A stretch of 64,000 nt of DNA. It comes from Straminergon stramineum (lineage: Eukaryota; Streptophyta; Bryopsida; Hypnales; Calliergonaceae). Below the pieces are notes generated by a model. That model worked only from the letters and a program-made list of their open reading frames with translations. It did no database searches and was not told the origin of the DNA. The DNA lies in NCBI GenBank assembly GCA_963920665.1, contig OY987265.1, positions 42,475,001 through 42,539,000 on the forward strand, in the 5' to 3' direction. A program made the position numbers and the translations under genes. This document shows, in pieces, positions 1 through 14,200 of this stretch. Positions within the stretch are counted from its first letter, which is position 1; the number at the start of each line of letters is the position of its first letter.

Positions 1-1199
1 TTGAGAAAGAAACAACATACCATGCAGTAACTTTTTAACCATGTAGTCAAATATTATGAAAATTGTTGTGTCTAGAAGATACTTCTTGACTACATATAAT
101 GTGAAATTATGAAGAAATTGAAAAAAAATGAAAATTTCAATCCTAAATGAATGACTAAAAATGCTATGTTGACAAAAAAAAATGGTAATTGGTCTTCTAG
201 GGGGTAGCATATCATTAGAGGGTGGTTATCATGGCTTCACAAATTTTAAAACAAAGGGTCCCACTACAATGAAAGGGGAAGGAAAACATAGTCATTCAAC
301 AAAAATGCAAGTTGAAGAAAGCACTTTCAATGTAGCCTATTAAAGACAATGTCTAACAACCATCATTTACAAATGAAACATGGCCATACCACTTGACATT
401 AAAATCTATATAAAGTCTTAGTTTGACATTAGACCAAAGAAAATATGTCTGCATTGAAATTAAATTTATGCTTAGACATTCCGTTGGTATCTTTTGAAGA
501 TATGTGGTGTTCATAGTGTCACATTTTCATCAATCAAAGATATATAGTGTTGAACATACAAGTTTCCATTCAAAGAATAACATATTTTAGGAGAGTGGTT
601 ATCATTGCATTGTAGACTTGAAAGAAAAGGACCTTACAGTAGTAAAAGACATAGGAAAATATGATTGTTCAACAAAAATGCAAGTTGGAGAATATATTCA
701 CAATATAGCTAACTCACATTGATATTTAGAAGTGATTTAAGGATGAAATAAGGCCACACTGCTTGTTATGATTTACAAAAGACATCCAACTTTATTCCTA
801 AAAAGTAAGACAAAATAAATTCCATTCATATTTAGTTGCAAAATAGAGAATGCAAAGTAGAGCATACAAAACAAAGAGTGTTGAGGTTGATTACAATGCT
901 ATAGGTTCCATCCATTAACCCCTAAATGTATTTGACTATGTTTTCACCAAAATCGCTCCAAAATTGCCATTTCTAGTACAATTACCAAATTTTAGGAAAA
1001 ATATATTTTTGGAGACATGTAACCATAGGATCTTGTAGTACATTGGTTTGAAAAGATGTGGGAAAATTTCAGAAATTTCCACCATGTAGATTGCAAGATA
1101 TTAGCGTTTGAATTGACAAAAAGCCTGTTTTGGGCCTTGCAAAAATCCGGGCAGCTGCACTTCATGAGGTCAAATCATTATGCAAAAATATCCAAAATG

Positions 1200-1640
1200 G
1201 TTGTAACTCTTTGGATTCATTTTTCAAGGCAAGTTGGCTACGTGCTTGAAAAATTTTAGATCATTTTGAATTGTACAACATATAGGAGAAAATTAGTAAG
1301 TAGAAAGAAGTAGAGAATGATTCAAAATACTAAATTGTTAACAATTTATTTATGGAATTGAAAAATGCCAATCCGAATGGTTGTGATGATGTAATAAACA
1401 ATCTACACCTTATTTTTTATTTTATTTTTCCAAAATTATTGAAAATTGAGGTAAATAAAGGTCTTCAAAGTTTATTTTAGAGTGGAGATTCCATTACTAC
1501 CCACAAACTACTCGCAACAAAAACTCTTCATAACTTTCATCCCATAAATCAAAATGGAATGATTCAAAGCTTTCCACGTATTTATAAATCTAGAAAATTA
1601 ATTTCAAATTTTTATTTTTAAAAAAATGATTTTTTAAGAA
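1200..1640 (+). repeat. Dispersed repeat block, plus-oriented copy
   Basis: This block is the reverse complement, with divergence, of about 48590-49010. Shared landmarks in order are the CAAGGCAAGTTGGCTAC-like start, a run resembling AGTAGAAAGAAGTAGAGAATGATTC, GGAATTGAAAAATGCCAATCC, and the CTTTCATC...AAATGGAATGATTCAAAGCTTT core. It has no coding potential. Confidence 0.7.
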
Positions 1641-1812
1641 GTTTTTTTTTGCTGCCCGAGTTGACCAACAAGCAATGAAAACTACATATTATACAATAAC
1701 TTCTCAACCATGTATCCAAAAGTTATGAAAATGTTTGGGCCTTAAAGCTACTTCTCGGGCACTTGTTGTGAAAAAATACATTCATTCATAGTGAGCTATC
1801 CCATATCACTAT

Positions 1813-2122
1813 CATTAGGAAAATTCTCAGCTTTAAACAAAGCTGCCAATATTAGATTTTCAGCCCCCCCACGGTGCAAGTACAGAAAAAATAAAAAACA
1901 TATTTTTTTAGATTACTTTTTTTGGAAAAAAATATTTAAAAAATAAAAATATTAAAAAAACAGTAAATCTGACGTGGCGTTGATGTGGCACCAAATAGTG
2001 CCATGTCAGATTCCAAATTTCAAAAAATTATAAATTATTTTTTATTTTTTTATTTTTTCCATAATTGCACTACAGGGGTGCAAAATTCGCAGCCTTGTTT
2101 AGAGCTCAGAATTTTCCTAATG
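1813..2122. mobile_element. MITE-like element, CATTAG family, copy 1
   Basis: The ends are inverted copies of each other over about 38 bases: the left arm starts CATTAGGAAAATTCTCAGCT and the right arm, reverse-complemented, starts CATTAGGAAAATTCTGAGCT. The interior is AT-rich and contains a palindromic GTGGCAC...GTGCCA centre near 1985-2005. There is no coding capacity. The same ends and centre occur at 63707-63998, and related ends at 51118-51539. No clear target-site duplication was seen beyond a possible TA. The superfamily was not assigned. Confidence 0.7.
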
Positions 2123-3844
2123 GTTGCCAAAAAATGCCATTTGGTCCTTTAGGACGTAATGGTTGGATTATTTCTTGAAATGTAGAATTTTATTGTCATT
2201 CAATTTATAAACTTGTGTAATCAAATTAATTTTTTTTCATTTCATCATATTCTTTTTCATTTTCTTCTTTTATTTTTCTTCCTTCCTTTCATTTCTTTCC
2301 CTTCTTTTATTCCTAAAAAATGAATATTCAAAATAAACTACTATAGCCAATCGCCATTGGCTCATAATTTAAGATAATCTAAGATCCAAAAATAACTCAA
2401 AAATCCATAACTTTTAGATTGTATGTCAGAATATGACAAAACAAAATCCTTGTATTGTTCCTCACAAAGAGCTTTCTAAAGGTATCATGGACCTAACTGG
2501 AGGGTGTATGATTCCAAAGATTCCATTGTAACAAACAAACAAAACAAACAACCTAAATCACTTTTAAATAGAGTGTATAATGCAATTTTGAACTCTTTAT
2601 GATCATATTATAAGAGATTGCATTCTTTCTATTTCATGAAACCTCAAGGAACATACATATTCATTAAAATTTTGTTTCACACTTCACTATAATATCACAC
2701 TATCACTCGCAAATTTTGTAGGTAGGTTGTTCATAAATATCACAATAGAGAATTTGGCAAGTATGAGAAATCATTTTATTCAATATTTACCATAGTATGA
2801 TACTAAAAAATAGTTATATATAATATTAAAATACTAATTCTTAATAAGAATGCGAATGCTATCATATATGAGTATTTTTATAATTTATAATATCATATTT
2901 ATATTATAATAATATAATACTAAAAATTAGAATTAGCAAAGTTGTAATACTTTATTGCCATGTGATTGTGAGTACAACTATATTGTGCATTTATGTTGAC
3001 ACTTTATAACTCTTTTTGTACATTCTTCTGCCATAAAAATATCATTGGAACAAACACATGGCTTCAAATTAAAGTTTATCCTAAAACATCACAAAAATGG
3101 ATAGATATTTTTTGCTCACTATTCAACCCAAGGACAATAAAATTAGTACATGGTTTTAGGTTATCTATCAATTCAACTTTAACCTTGAAAGCCTTTACTC
3201 TATTCCTAATTCTAATGCCATTCTTTGATAGTGAATATAAACCATCATTTTTAAGAAGAAACTTTCACTGCATAAACTTTTAAAAGATTGCATTGTTTTT
3301 GGCCAAAAACTACTTAAAATTACTCATATCTAAAGTAAGGCTAAAATCTTCATCTACAATTACTTTCTAATGACTTCAATTGTAAGATCTTTAAGTTAAC
3401 AAGTTTCTTTGAGCACATCCTCTTCAAGATCTTGAAGTTAACTTCTTTAAGCACTTCCTCTTTAGATTGAAAATCCCCACCCATAGCAAGTCTAATGTAC
3501 CTAAACTTCAAGAGGTAGTTATTTTTAGCCCTTCCTAATGGTGAAGTTTTATATTTAGAACATGTGTGACTTAGACAATCAATTGGAAAATAGTCTAAGA
3601 ATTTAAACAAAAAGACTTGTATATTTATTTAAAAAAAATTATGATATAGAAGCTAGTACTAGAATAAAGAAAAAGGTAAACCACTAATAAATTTTACAAA
3701 AAATTGAGAATTATGAACTTCCATGGTAAGAATGTTCTAGTAAACAATAAGTATCTTCTTTTTTATTTTTTTATTTGGAAAGTTTCAAAATTGAGTTCAA
3801 GGAATGACTTTATACCTTTTTTCTACATTCATTATCCACAAAAT

Positions 3845-3890
3845 AAAACTCTCTACAACTTTCACCTCATTATTTGGAATTGAAAGGTTT
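3845..3890 (+). repeat. Dispersed core repeat, plus-oriented copy
   Basis: This is a short copy of the core seen at 1521-1575 and 60590-60650: CTCTNNACAACTTTCACNTCA followed by a GGAATTGAAAGGTTT-like end. It is one of at least seven copies in the window. Confidence 0.5.
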
Positions 3891-6800
3891 AAATGTTTTT
3901 GAGTGGGTATCAATCTAAAAAATGAAATGAAGTTGATTAATATTTTCTTAGAATATCATTTTATTATTTTAGTTTCCCACTTTGAACATTGAGATAAAAA
4001 TAAAATACTTATAATTTATTCTATATTGAATAGAATGTAATAAATAAAACTTTACATAAATATTAGGACGGTTAGCATCCATCTTAAAATTTTCATGCAA
4101 AAACTCCAAATAATGAAGTTAGTAGAACATGCTAAACTTCTCAAAAATCCAAAGTGAAGTCTTTAGTCCTTTTAGAATTAACCAATCAAATCCTTGATTC
4201 TATATCAAATATTTAGGCACACAAAATTTAGAATGAACAATGTTTTTTTGGAAGTTGTTTTAGTACCTTTACAGTGCATACAAAATATTTAGTAGCAGAA
4301 ATCACTGCTTCCTTTCCCAAACAAAATGATGTGAAATATTCTACATTATTTCATACCCCATTAGTAGTTATGGGGTACATAGTAAGAGGCTTACAAAAAT
4401 TTGTCAATAAAAAGATCAATAATTAAAAAAATAAAAGAGCAGTAATCAAAGTAGTCAAGTAAAAAGCACATAAAAAAAATGCAATAATCTAAATCAATCA
4501 ATCACCTTTTACTGCCAGGCCACTTTTGGCTGGCAGGTCCTGTATTTTTATCTTTGCAATGAAATCCCGTTTCATTCATTGCAATGGAAATTGTCCATGT
4601 GTTTCAAAAAAAAATCCCGTTTCATTTGTGTCAAAAGAAAAAAAATCAATCAATCAATTAAAAACCTAATAATAAAAAACACAGTAATCAATAGTAATAA
4701 ATATTGTTGGATGAACTTTGTGGAGAAGACTCAAAGGCAACCATAATGAGGGCTATTGAATGTTATGTAGTACCCAGAGTATTATAATTTCCTCATTATC
4801 GTATTCTTGATTTTTCTAAAGAAGAAGATGCGTGTCAAAAAAACAATAAGAAGATGCTTAATCCACAGATTAGCCTCCTCGTAGTTGTATTTTGACCAAT
4901 TCTTGCTATTTACTCTTGATGTGAACTTCAGCCATAAAAATGATATTTTTTGAATTTGAGTTCAACAAATGATATGAAACTTATTAAGTGTAATTTCTTC
5001 TCCAACTGGAAATTTTGAAAAATTCATAAATTTCAATATTTTACAACAATTTGAACTTTGGGCCTATAACCATGGTTTGTTGATTTTCTAATTTTAGAGT
5101 GTCGTGGTAGCATTGATTTATACCATGATGTTACACACTGTAATATACATTTGTGGTGAAATTCCAGATTTTTTTAGTATATTTTGATATTTGATATGAA
5201 TTTTCTTCCATTTTTTATTAAAAAATCACAATAATTTCAAATTTTCCCAAAAGAATTTGAAAATTTTATAACTTGTGGTAGACACATATTTTCATTTGTG
5301 AATAATAAATATAAAGTTTTCATTCATATCTAGAGTCATTTTTCATTTCTCAATAGAGTGTGAGTAGAGTGATGCACATGGGGGCTTGAAATCAATGGTC
5401 ATGGGCCCATCCTTCCAGAGCTAAACTCTACATTGGTGCACACAGGAGCATTACCACTCGTTTGCCAAATTTTGGTTTGCAAAATGCAAGGGCATCCACT
5501 TTGCAGGTTGCTGGAATCAAAGTGGACTGCCCCACTTGTGACTTGTTAAAAAGCCCAACTGAGAGGTGAATGTGCAAGTGTTCAAGGTTAAATTAATTCA
5601 GTTTTTATTCTACTGCAGCATAGTGTTGCGAACTCCCATGTATTGAGTCACCAGATTCTGCAAATATCACCCCCATATGAAAACGTGTGCTAATTTACAC
5701 AGTTTTGAATTTCCACAAGACTATACAAATGAAACAAAACATTGCACCTAGTTCAAGTTTGCTACTCTCAAATTTTAGTAATATGGAGAATATTGACAAT
5801 CACCTTCATCACAACCAAAATGTTGATACTTTGCAGCAACGAGAAACCAAAATATTGATACTTGGTGGAAACGACAAACCAAAATGTTAATACTTCATAC
5901 AATGTTCTCGACAATTGGTAATATCGATAATACATGATGTGTATGTACATTGAAATTACCTATTCTGTAGTATTGTAGTTCCAGAAAAAAATTCACCTTA
6001 ATAAGCCGTTTGTCAGGGAATTTTGCCAGACAGGTGGGGCAGATTTGCAAGCCTCAATAAACAAGTCATCTAAAATGTCAGATGGGTGGGGATGCTCTAA
6101 GAATGTAACCAACTGATAGGCCACTGACAAACTTTGAGTGTAGATGTGGCAAATTAAAAGGGCGTTTTAGTGGAGACCAAAGGCTCTCAAAAGTATTGAA
6201 GTGTTCATAACAATGTTCAAGGAGAATGGCCGGTTTGTTTTAATTGATAGCTGGTAGAATTGGGAAAAAACCTGGTTGCAATTTGAAAACATTGGAAAAA
6301 ATCCGGTGAAGTACTTGGACTCGACAATTGAAAAACATGCTCAATATGAAAACTACAGGAAAATAGTTGGTAAAACTCAAAAAATACTCTGAATCTTGGT
6401 TTACAAGTAGCAAACATGATCATCATATTGCATGTATAAAACATTCCCCGTGTGATTGCCCATCATGAAGTTGCACTGAGTTAATTTCCTTTCGTAGACA
6501 TATATCATACCCTCTTGCATCTCGCTCTTTGTCTCTCTCATCCAAGACCCTTAGGTGTCTCTATAGGCTCCCAATCCCTATAATGAAAGAAAAAAAATTT
6601 ATTTGTCATTTCTTCTATAATCAATTTCATTTTTGGGGGGGGAATTTTTATTTTTGTCATTTTGAAGATGTTGATTCTAGTAAGAATGTTGTTGGCGTTG
6701 CAACAACATAATTTTTCAATAAGAGCTTGCAAAGGGTTTTTATTCTTGTTGGTTCGTTTTAGAAGAAGGGAAATTAGGGTTTTAGTAAAGGAGTTGGAGG

Positions 6801-7240
6801 AAAAATATGATTTGTTGAGGAGAGAGATCTAGCATAGAATTGGATGCAAAAGCAACGTGCATTTTGGACAAAGAATTGGAATTTGGGGTTTTTCTTGATA
6901 AGCAACAAGGAGAGAAGCTGAGTGGGTCGGCGAGAAAGTCTATACTCGGTTGGTGAGCCAGTGTAGGAAAACGAAGTGCTCAAAGTGCTTCAAGGGTGGG
7001 GGAGGGGAGATGGAGCTTGATGAAGATCAAGAGAAAAAACAAAAACAATTGGAGAAAGAGAAGAAGAGAGTGGGGCGGGTGAGGGGTGGGAGTGGTGGAA
7101 GCTCAACAGCATGCACATGTGGCATATTTTCCAATCCATGTAATGTCCAACAATCTTCACCACTATCTTTTTCCATAACAATCTTTTGACAAACTTCTAC
7201 ATCAAAATTGCATTTGATTCCTTCTAAGAGGTTTAGTACA

Positions 7241-10200
7241 ATGTCATTGTCTTCTCTACCTTTACAAAAGTCATTTTTTTTTCCTGTAACTCACAATTCT
7301 TCTACTTTGACGGTTGGAAAACGTATTGCATCGCCCAAAGTTTCTCACATTACTTTTGAAGGTGAGTATCATCTTTCTGCATTCCTAAACTTGTATTTTT
7401 TGCATTTCTATCTAAATTTACTTTAATACCACTTCTCAAATTTTAAATCCTTCATATGACAATGAATATAGTTGGAAGTTTTGAAGTCAACTTTGTGACA
7501 TCTAATTTTGAAGTTCATTTAGTAGCTCAAGTTCTTCTTTTAGACCCTTTTGTACATATGTATTACTAATGTCATTAATGGAGTGAAATAATAGGGTTTA
7601 CTTATTGCATCACACTTTAGAAATTTTTGCATATTTGGTCTCTTAGTTGATGGGATAAACTTTGCAACTTTAGAGGTACGATAGTGCATTGGGATATTGT
7701 AGCATGGATGGTAGATAGACATTTTTATTCTAACAATTGATGATTTTGGTTGGTCTTGGTTGCAAAAATGCAACTTTTTAAGAGTGAGAATTATATTTTC
7801 AAATGTATACTTGAATTCAATATTTCTTGTATAGTCTATAAAAGAAAATGTAACAAAAATAATCAACTATCTAATTAGTGTATCTTTTATTATTTCTACG
7901 TGTTTTTATACATTTTGATGGAGAGAGTAGTTCCTATTGTCATACAAAGTCTTGTTATTTGCTGCAATTACATTGTAATTTCTATGCATGGTCCTATAAA
8001 CAAAACATTATTATGTAATAAGATCTAGGTTATGAAGAACTTACTATGATTGTGTTGGCTTTGCAATTATGCCACATGAGCATAAAAAAATTTCTACAAA
8101 TTTTCCTCTTTTGATGATGCAATTGTCTAGTTATGTATTAAGTATACTTTCAATGAAAGTGTCATCTTTTCAATATTGGGTTTGTTTGCCATTTGGGTTT
8201 AGGGTTTAGGGTGTAATTTCATCTTTCTATTTGTGTGATAGCAAGAGAAGTATTTAGCTAAAAAACACATTTTGGTAATTTTATGTTGTTCCACCTTTAG
8301 CATTTATTAAATCAGGGAGCATTCTAAATTGAATGATGTTTTATACTAAGCCATTAATAAATCTCCAAATTAGAGGTTCTAATTCCTGATTCCATTCCTT
8401 TAATGTTATTCCCCATATAAGACTTTTGGCTAAATCTACAAGCTAGATATTGATGATAAAGAACTCATTGGACTTATTTATGCAAACTTGACCTTAAATA
8501 TGATACTTTCATGTAATGATTCTTTTCTACTTGCAGTTAAAGGCAAAAATGGATTGGTGGTGTGTTTTGGAGAGCTCCTCATTGACTTTGTACCTACGGT
8601 TGGAGGCCTCTCGCTCGCTGATGCTCCAACATTTAAAAAAGCGCCAGGAGGTGCACCTGCAAATGTTGCTTGTGGAATAGCAAAGCTTGGTGGCAATGCT
8701 GCATTTGTTGGCAAGGTTGTTATCCACTTTACAATGTCTCCAAATGCTATCTAGCATAGGGTTTGAGGAAAATTGGTGCATCATTCAATATCTTTGTTAT
8801 CTTTAGAGCAAAGGAGAGGAGCCAATTGCATCAACACAAGCTACTTGTAGAGTGAGTAGAAAGTTCTTTAATATTTATTTCCAAGACCCAATGCCTAATA
8901 TAAAAGAAATTTCATTTACAATGCACCTACACTATGAAAAGATTTATGAATTAAGTATAAAGCCTCTCATAATTTTATAGTTGCACTTTGGACAAGACAA
9001 AACCTTTTGTAGCATAGTTATTCTTTAAATATGGTCTCTAGAGTGTATAACATTTGGAAGTCTAATGAGTGTAAGAGAGAAAGAATCTCTAATCAAAAGT
9101 GTTTTAGAAAGAAGATGTTCAACAAGAAACACTTCTGTCATGTTGTTGCTTTGCAGGTTGGAGATGATGAGTTTGGTTACATGCTTTGTGATGTATTAAA
9201 GGACAATAAGGTGGAAACAAAAGGTATTCGATTTGACTCACAAGCAAGGACTGCTCTTGCATTTGTGACATTGAGGGATGATGGGGAGCGGGAATTCATG
9301 TTCTACCGCAACCCCAGTGCTGACATGCTATTTCAAATTCATGAATTGGACATTGATTTGTTGAAGCAGGTACTATTTTTTACAATCACTTTGCATAATT
9401 TATAGAGTTTGATGTTATTAATGCTCTTAATTGCACTACTTTGATAAAATATTTTCACTTTACGTTTTGTTTCGTCAAATGATCCTAGCTAGAAATTGAT
9501 GATGAAAAATTCCGATGTCAATATGCAGTCATCAATCATGCACTACGGCTCCATCAGTTTGATTACAGAACCTTCTCGCTCGACACACTTAGAAGCGATG
9601 CGTATTGCCAAGGAGGCCGGATCATTACTATCATATGACCCAAATCTTAGGCTACCTTTGTGGTCTTCGACTACATCCGCGAAAGAAGGCATCAAGTCCA
9701 TTTGGGACCAAGCGGATATCATTAAGGTTTGTTCATACAAACATTGTTGAACACATTTTAATTTGATATAATGAGGTGACATTATTTGACAACTAGTCGT
9801 TTCTTTAAGATAAAAATCTCCAATTTTTTTTTCTTACCGTGAGGATTAAGGCCATAAGCTCACCTTCTATACAATTTATTTGTTTTTTAAGGGTTGCTAT
9901 ACAATTATCTTAATTTACTAGAATCATCTATTCTTATCATGGAGTACCAAACTAAGCTATAGTTGTTTTGTATAGTTGTAATTTTGAATTTTCATTGGGA
10001 TAGAGAATAATTAGACAACATGAGAATTACGATGAGCACCAATGGAACTTTTATTTCAATCAAAATATGGATTAATACTTCACTTTGTGATGAAGCTTTA
10101 GACATGTTTTACCTTGTGCACTGTATTTTGCATCATTTGAATGCCCATGTGAGATAGGAAGACTTCATAATTGATGTTAAATTGCAATTAACATATGATG

Positions 10201-11290
10201 AATCTTGAAAATGATGTATTTCAAAGGTTAGCGATGAGGAGGTGATTTTTCTTACTGGTGGCGACCCAAAGGATGACTCTAACAATATGAGAATGTTTCA
10301 TCCTCGATGCAAGTTGATGTTGGTTACTGAGGGTGGGGAGGGATGTCGTTATTACACCCAAGTATGCAAATCAGTTCCTGATGTGCAAATTTTGTCTAGA
10401 AGGTGTCTAAATTACTGATCTAATGTGTTTTCAAGTTCAACCTCTCTATAGAACATTTTGAGGACAAAAGTCAACTAAATTTTTTTTTGGATTAACTTGT
10501 GCCCATTCAAATTCTTCTTATGGATTTGTTCTTTAGGAAATTCAATGGTTGCTAGAGTGAATTTAACTGTGACCTTGTTTCTAGCAACTTTGTGCTTTTT
10601 CAATCTTCAAGTTAATTAAAAATTTAAACCTATCTAGTGGTCATCTTGTAAAGTACTAAACTTATTGATTGATTGAATTCAAACTATTGTGTTAAAACCT
10701 TGTTTTCTTACTGACTTCTTGGATCTAGAAGTACAGAAATTCAAGGGACAAGTAGGAGGCATCAAGGTTCAAGTTGTTGATACCACAGGGGCTGGTGATG
10801 CGTTTTGTGCTGGCCTCTTGAGCCAAATTGCAGCAAGTCCTTCAATTATGGAAGTAAGAAATATTTTTTTCACTTAGAAGAGTTATTCGTATTTCATATC
10901 TATTGTGTTTCACAGTTAGCTCTTTGTTGAGATTCATCTAAAATTTAGTTTTGATTAGAATATATAATATGAATTTTGAATATAATACATTGATTGCCCA
11001 TCAATGCATAAACCAACCACATTGTATTACTTTTGCATTTTATTAGGTCATACTAGGAAGATAATTTCAAGAATTTGACATAATTTTACAAAACTAATAC
11101 GTTACAGGAGGAGGCCAAGTTGCGTGAAGCTCTCCTATTTGCAAATGCTTGCGGAGCTATCACTACGACTGAGAGAGGAGCCATTCCATCACTTCTAGAG
11201 AAAGAGACAGTTTTGAGACTCATTCGTAAATTTCAAAGACTTTGCCTAATTAAGAATCCTTTGATTGTTTCTACTACCTTTATCCATTAA
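7241..11290 (+). CDS. Plastid-type fructokinase (pfkB family), 7 exons
   Basis: Phosphorylates fructose to fructose-6-phosphate with ATP. The exons are 7241-7361, 8537-8715, 9157-9369, 9529-9726, 10227-10361, 10737-10853 and 11108-11290. All junctions are GT-AG and keep frame, giving 381 residues. Visible motifs are pfkB signature 1 (GGAPANVA, about 78-85), the HYGSISLI strand and signature 2 DTTGAGDAF (about 297-305), whose GAGD Asp is the family's catalytic base. The first 40 residues, rich in Ser and Thr with almost no acidic residues, precede the conserved VVCFGE strand and look like a chloroplast transit peptide, as in the plastid fructokinase FRK3. The length also matches that group (384 residues in Arabidopsis, from memory). 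The ATG at 7241 was chosen because it opens this exon and joins in phase to exon 2. Intron 1 is the longest (1.2 kb) and contains a short telomere-like motif. The last few residues (after about 360) are not conserved and could differ. Confidence 0.95.
8195..8211 (+). repeat. Short telomere-type motif in intron 1 of fructokinase
   Basis: Two adjacent TTTAGGG units (GGGTTTAGGGTTTAGGG) match the plant telomere repeat. Such short interstitial motifs are common in plant introns and promoters (telo-box). Nothing shows a function here. Confidence 0.5.
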
Positions 11291-14200
11291 TGATTGTTTG
11301 AATTTAAGAAAAGATGCCCTTATTGATTGCCATTGTTGTAAATAATTCATTGTGAAGCAAGATGCTTAGTACGAGTTAATAAGACAATTTTTTTGGTTCT
11401 ATTCTTGAACTTGGCATTTTGCAAAAAAATTCGTGTAGTAAAATCTATAGAATGCATTCGCATTTGGACACCTTGAGAGATTATAGAATCTTTAGTATTC
11501 TTTGATTACTTAAATTTTTGTTTAAATTAATTCTACTTGTAGCAAAAGTAGAACCAAATACTGTTTAGACTATTAATAAGAGTTTGTGAGGTGGAGAATG
11601 TAGAAAGGGCTGTGTTGGGGCATATATATATATTTAAAATGCTCAATATGAGTTAATTTTTTGTGTAGATTATTTGAAATTCTTACTACATTTAGATTAT
11701 ATGATATACCAAAATGTGAATATGAAGAAAATTTGGAATGCATTATTTAATATGATAATTGTACCAATAGTATAATAGTCAAGTTTTACAACATTAAGTG
11801 TATTTCTCTAGGAAAACCAAATCTAGCACCAACAACAAATACGGATCCTTCGTGGCAAGGTTATCAAAAGTGGAGATTTCGGAATTCAACTACAACCTTG
11901 TGAAAGATGTAAGTACTAATTTCTTGTGCAACAAAATGACAAAGAATCTAATGCTAGGGATAATTCAAGTGAAGTACCAAATTCATTGCCAAGCTAGTAT
12001 TCAATCACTAGCCATTGTTGACATGGGTATTCAACTGTGTAAGATAAAGAATCACATAAGAGAGGTGGGTCTAGATCTTTTAGAAATGTTCATCTACATG
12101 TTTTTTAAGCAAAATTATAGAGGTAAGCATAGTCTAACAGTCACAGTAAGTGTAACAACTTGCAAGAAAATCTTTCAACAACTTACAATATTTTTGTATC
12201 ATAATTAAGTATAGAAATTGGTCATTCCCATGCATTGATCATGTTTTACACATTTTAATATTGACAAAATGAAGAGTATACTCAACTACTCAAGTAATTT
12301 AGAGAACTTTTGTGAAATCCTTGTTACTTCACATGAATATCCAAAGGTGGAAGAAACTTTGGACTTTGGAAGTATTTAGTTTGTTGGAATGAAATATATT
12401 GGCTACAATTTTGAAAGACTTAAAACTCATATTGATTGCATGGTGATGATTTCTTAGCTAACAAATTTGCTCAAATATTTTTTTTTCTTTGTGATGTTTT
12501 AAGAGGGGATACAAATTGCACTCATGGTGTTGGGAATCCAACTAGCTAATGCACAGTCTTTGGTGATGCTTATGAGGAATCAAAATCTATAAAATATCTC
12601 TTTTTTGGAGTCTTGAATTGAAGAATTGGCAATATTTTGTTCACATGTCATCTTCAAACTCATCTATGGTTAGAATTTGTAAATAATCTCACATCAAATT
12701 CTAAGAAATTCACATTTTTGGTGCAAAATGTTGAAATAGAAGGCTCCTCATGTAGGAATGTAGGATAGAATAGTAGTTCTTCAATAGCTAATATAATGGA
12801 TAATATGAACCTTATAATGTTATGGTGAATTTAAGAATTTTCAATAGATATGTTGTTGTTTAAGTGTATTTTTATTTTAATGTTGAATGGTTTTCTTCAC
12901 AAATGGAAAAACCCATCGACAATGGTGAGATGAACATAAATTTTAAAAAATGAAAATAAGATAGATTTTAAATCATTTATTTTGAAGTTTTTTGAATTAA
13001 AAAAAATGATTTATATAATTTAGATGATGAATAAAGCCCTTAAAGGCAATGTTTTGTTCTAGTAACTTCTCATTCCAACCCAAGGAAATATTTGAATTTT
13101 AAAGGGCAATCTTCTTTTATGAATAATTTCATGAAATTGTGGTAAACAATGTATTTGTACTATGATACATGAAAAAATGTGAAAAATTAAAAAAATTGCT
13201 TTCAAAAGTTAATGTACAAAGAAAAGAGAGAATGATGAAAATAAAAGGTTAAATAAGGAGGGTGAAATCCAAAGAAGAAGATTTTTATTCATAGGAAATT
13301 TAAACAAAATACCCTATGAGGAGTTGTTAGTGTTGCCTAATATAAATTGCAAAAATTAATGGAAATAATGCAATTCAATGAGCAAATCATTTGTTAGCTA
13401 TATGAAAAATGTAATATCTCCAATTACACTAGTAGGATGCATTCATTGAAGGACAATCTAGAATTTGAGGTCACTACCCTTAGACTTGAGCTCTACCCTT
13501 GCATTTGTGATAGTAACCTCAAACCATAGAATGCTTTGTGGTAGATGCATCCCACTGCATTATATAATGGACAACAACTTTATTCTTCCCAATGATTGAA
13601 AAAAAGTTGAAATTTGGATCTTGCCAATCAAGGGAATTTACAACTTTTAGTGTCATAAAATGTGATGTAGTGACGTGCATGCATTAGAACAAGGCAACTC
13701 TTTTCAATAAGTGGAGTTTTAAATATAGGACATCTTTCACCTAATGTATAAGGGCAATCGCAATCATGGCCAGCATAACATTTCAACATTGACACCAATA
13801 CAAGCTATGTGACAAAACATATACAACACGGAATCTTTTGTCAGAAATCAAGTCCCAATGCTTTACTGAAAAGACCCCTCCAAATCTTATGTATTGTAGC
13901 TAATGATCACAAGATGGTGAGAGAAGACATTGTTGATTGTTAGAGAACGCTATATAATGGAATCTTGCGTTTAATACATTTTGATGTGGGGTCACCATAG
14001 CTTATCAATATACTTGCTCATGAAGAACATACAATGATCCCATGAAGATTCAAAGTTGAATAACAAAAGCATTAAGGTACCATTTTTTGTGACCAAAAGG
14101 GTCCTACCTTGCTCATATGGTCAATTGCTATCTACTTGGAGTTGTTCCATTCTAGATGCTCAAAGGATGCCCACTATGACAACTGGCAAGAGGGCTTGAC

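Larger units (their letters stand above)
1..7240. other. AT-rich intergenic region, repeat-laden
   Basis: No open reading frame here has an ATG start, splice sites and recognisable protein content together; the longest frames are about 60-100 codons with AT-driven composition. The stretch holds a MITE-like element (1813-2122), copies of the dispersed core repeat (about 1521-1575 and 3845-3890), and a larger block (about 1200-1640) that returns reverse-complemented near 48.6-49.0 kb. From about 6.5 kb the sequence becomes less AT-biased and probably includes the promoter and leader of the fructokinase gene. Confidence 0.7.

Noticed and set aside
11798..12208. Plus-strand 136-codon frame between fructokinase and GAUT
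   Set aside because: It opens at GTG, its composition is AT-driven, and no family or exon structure could be recognised.
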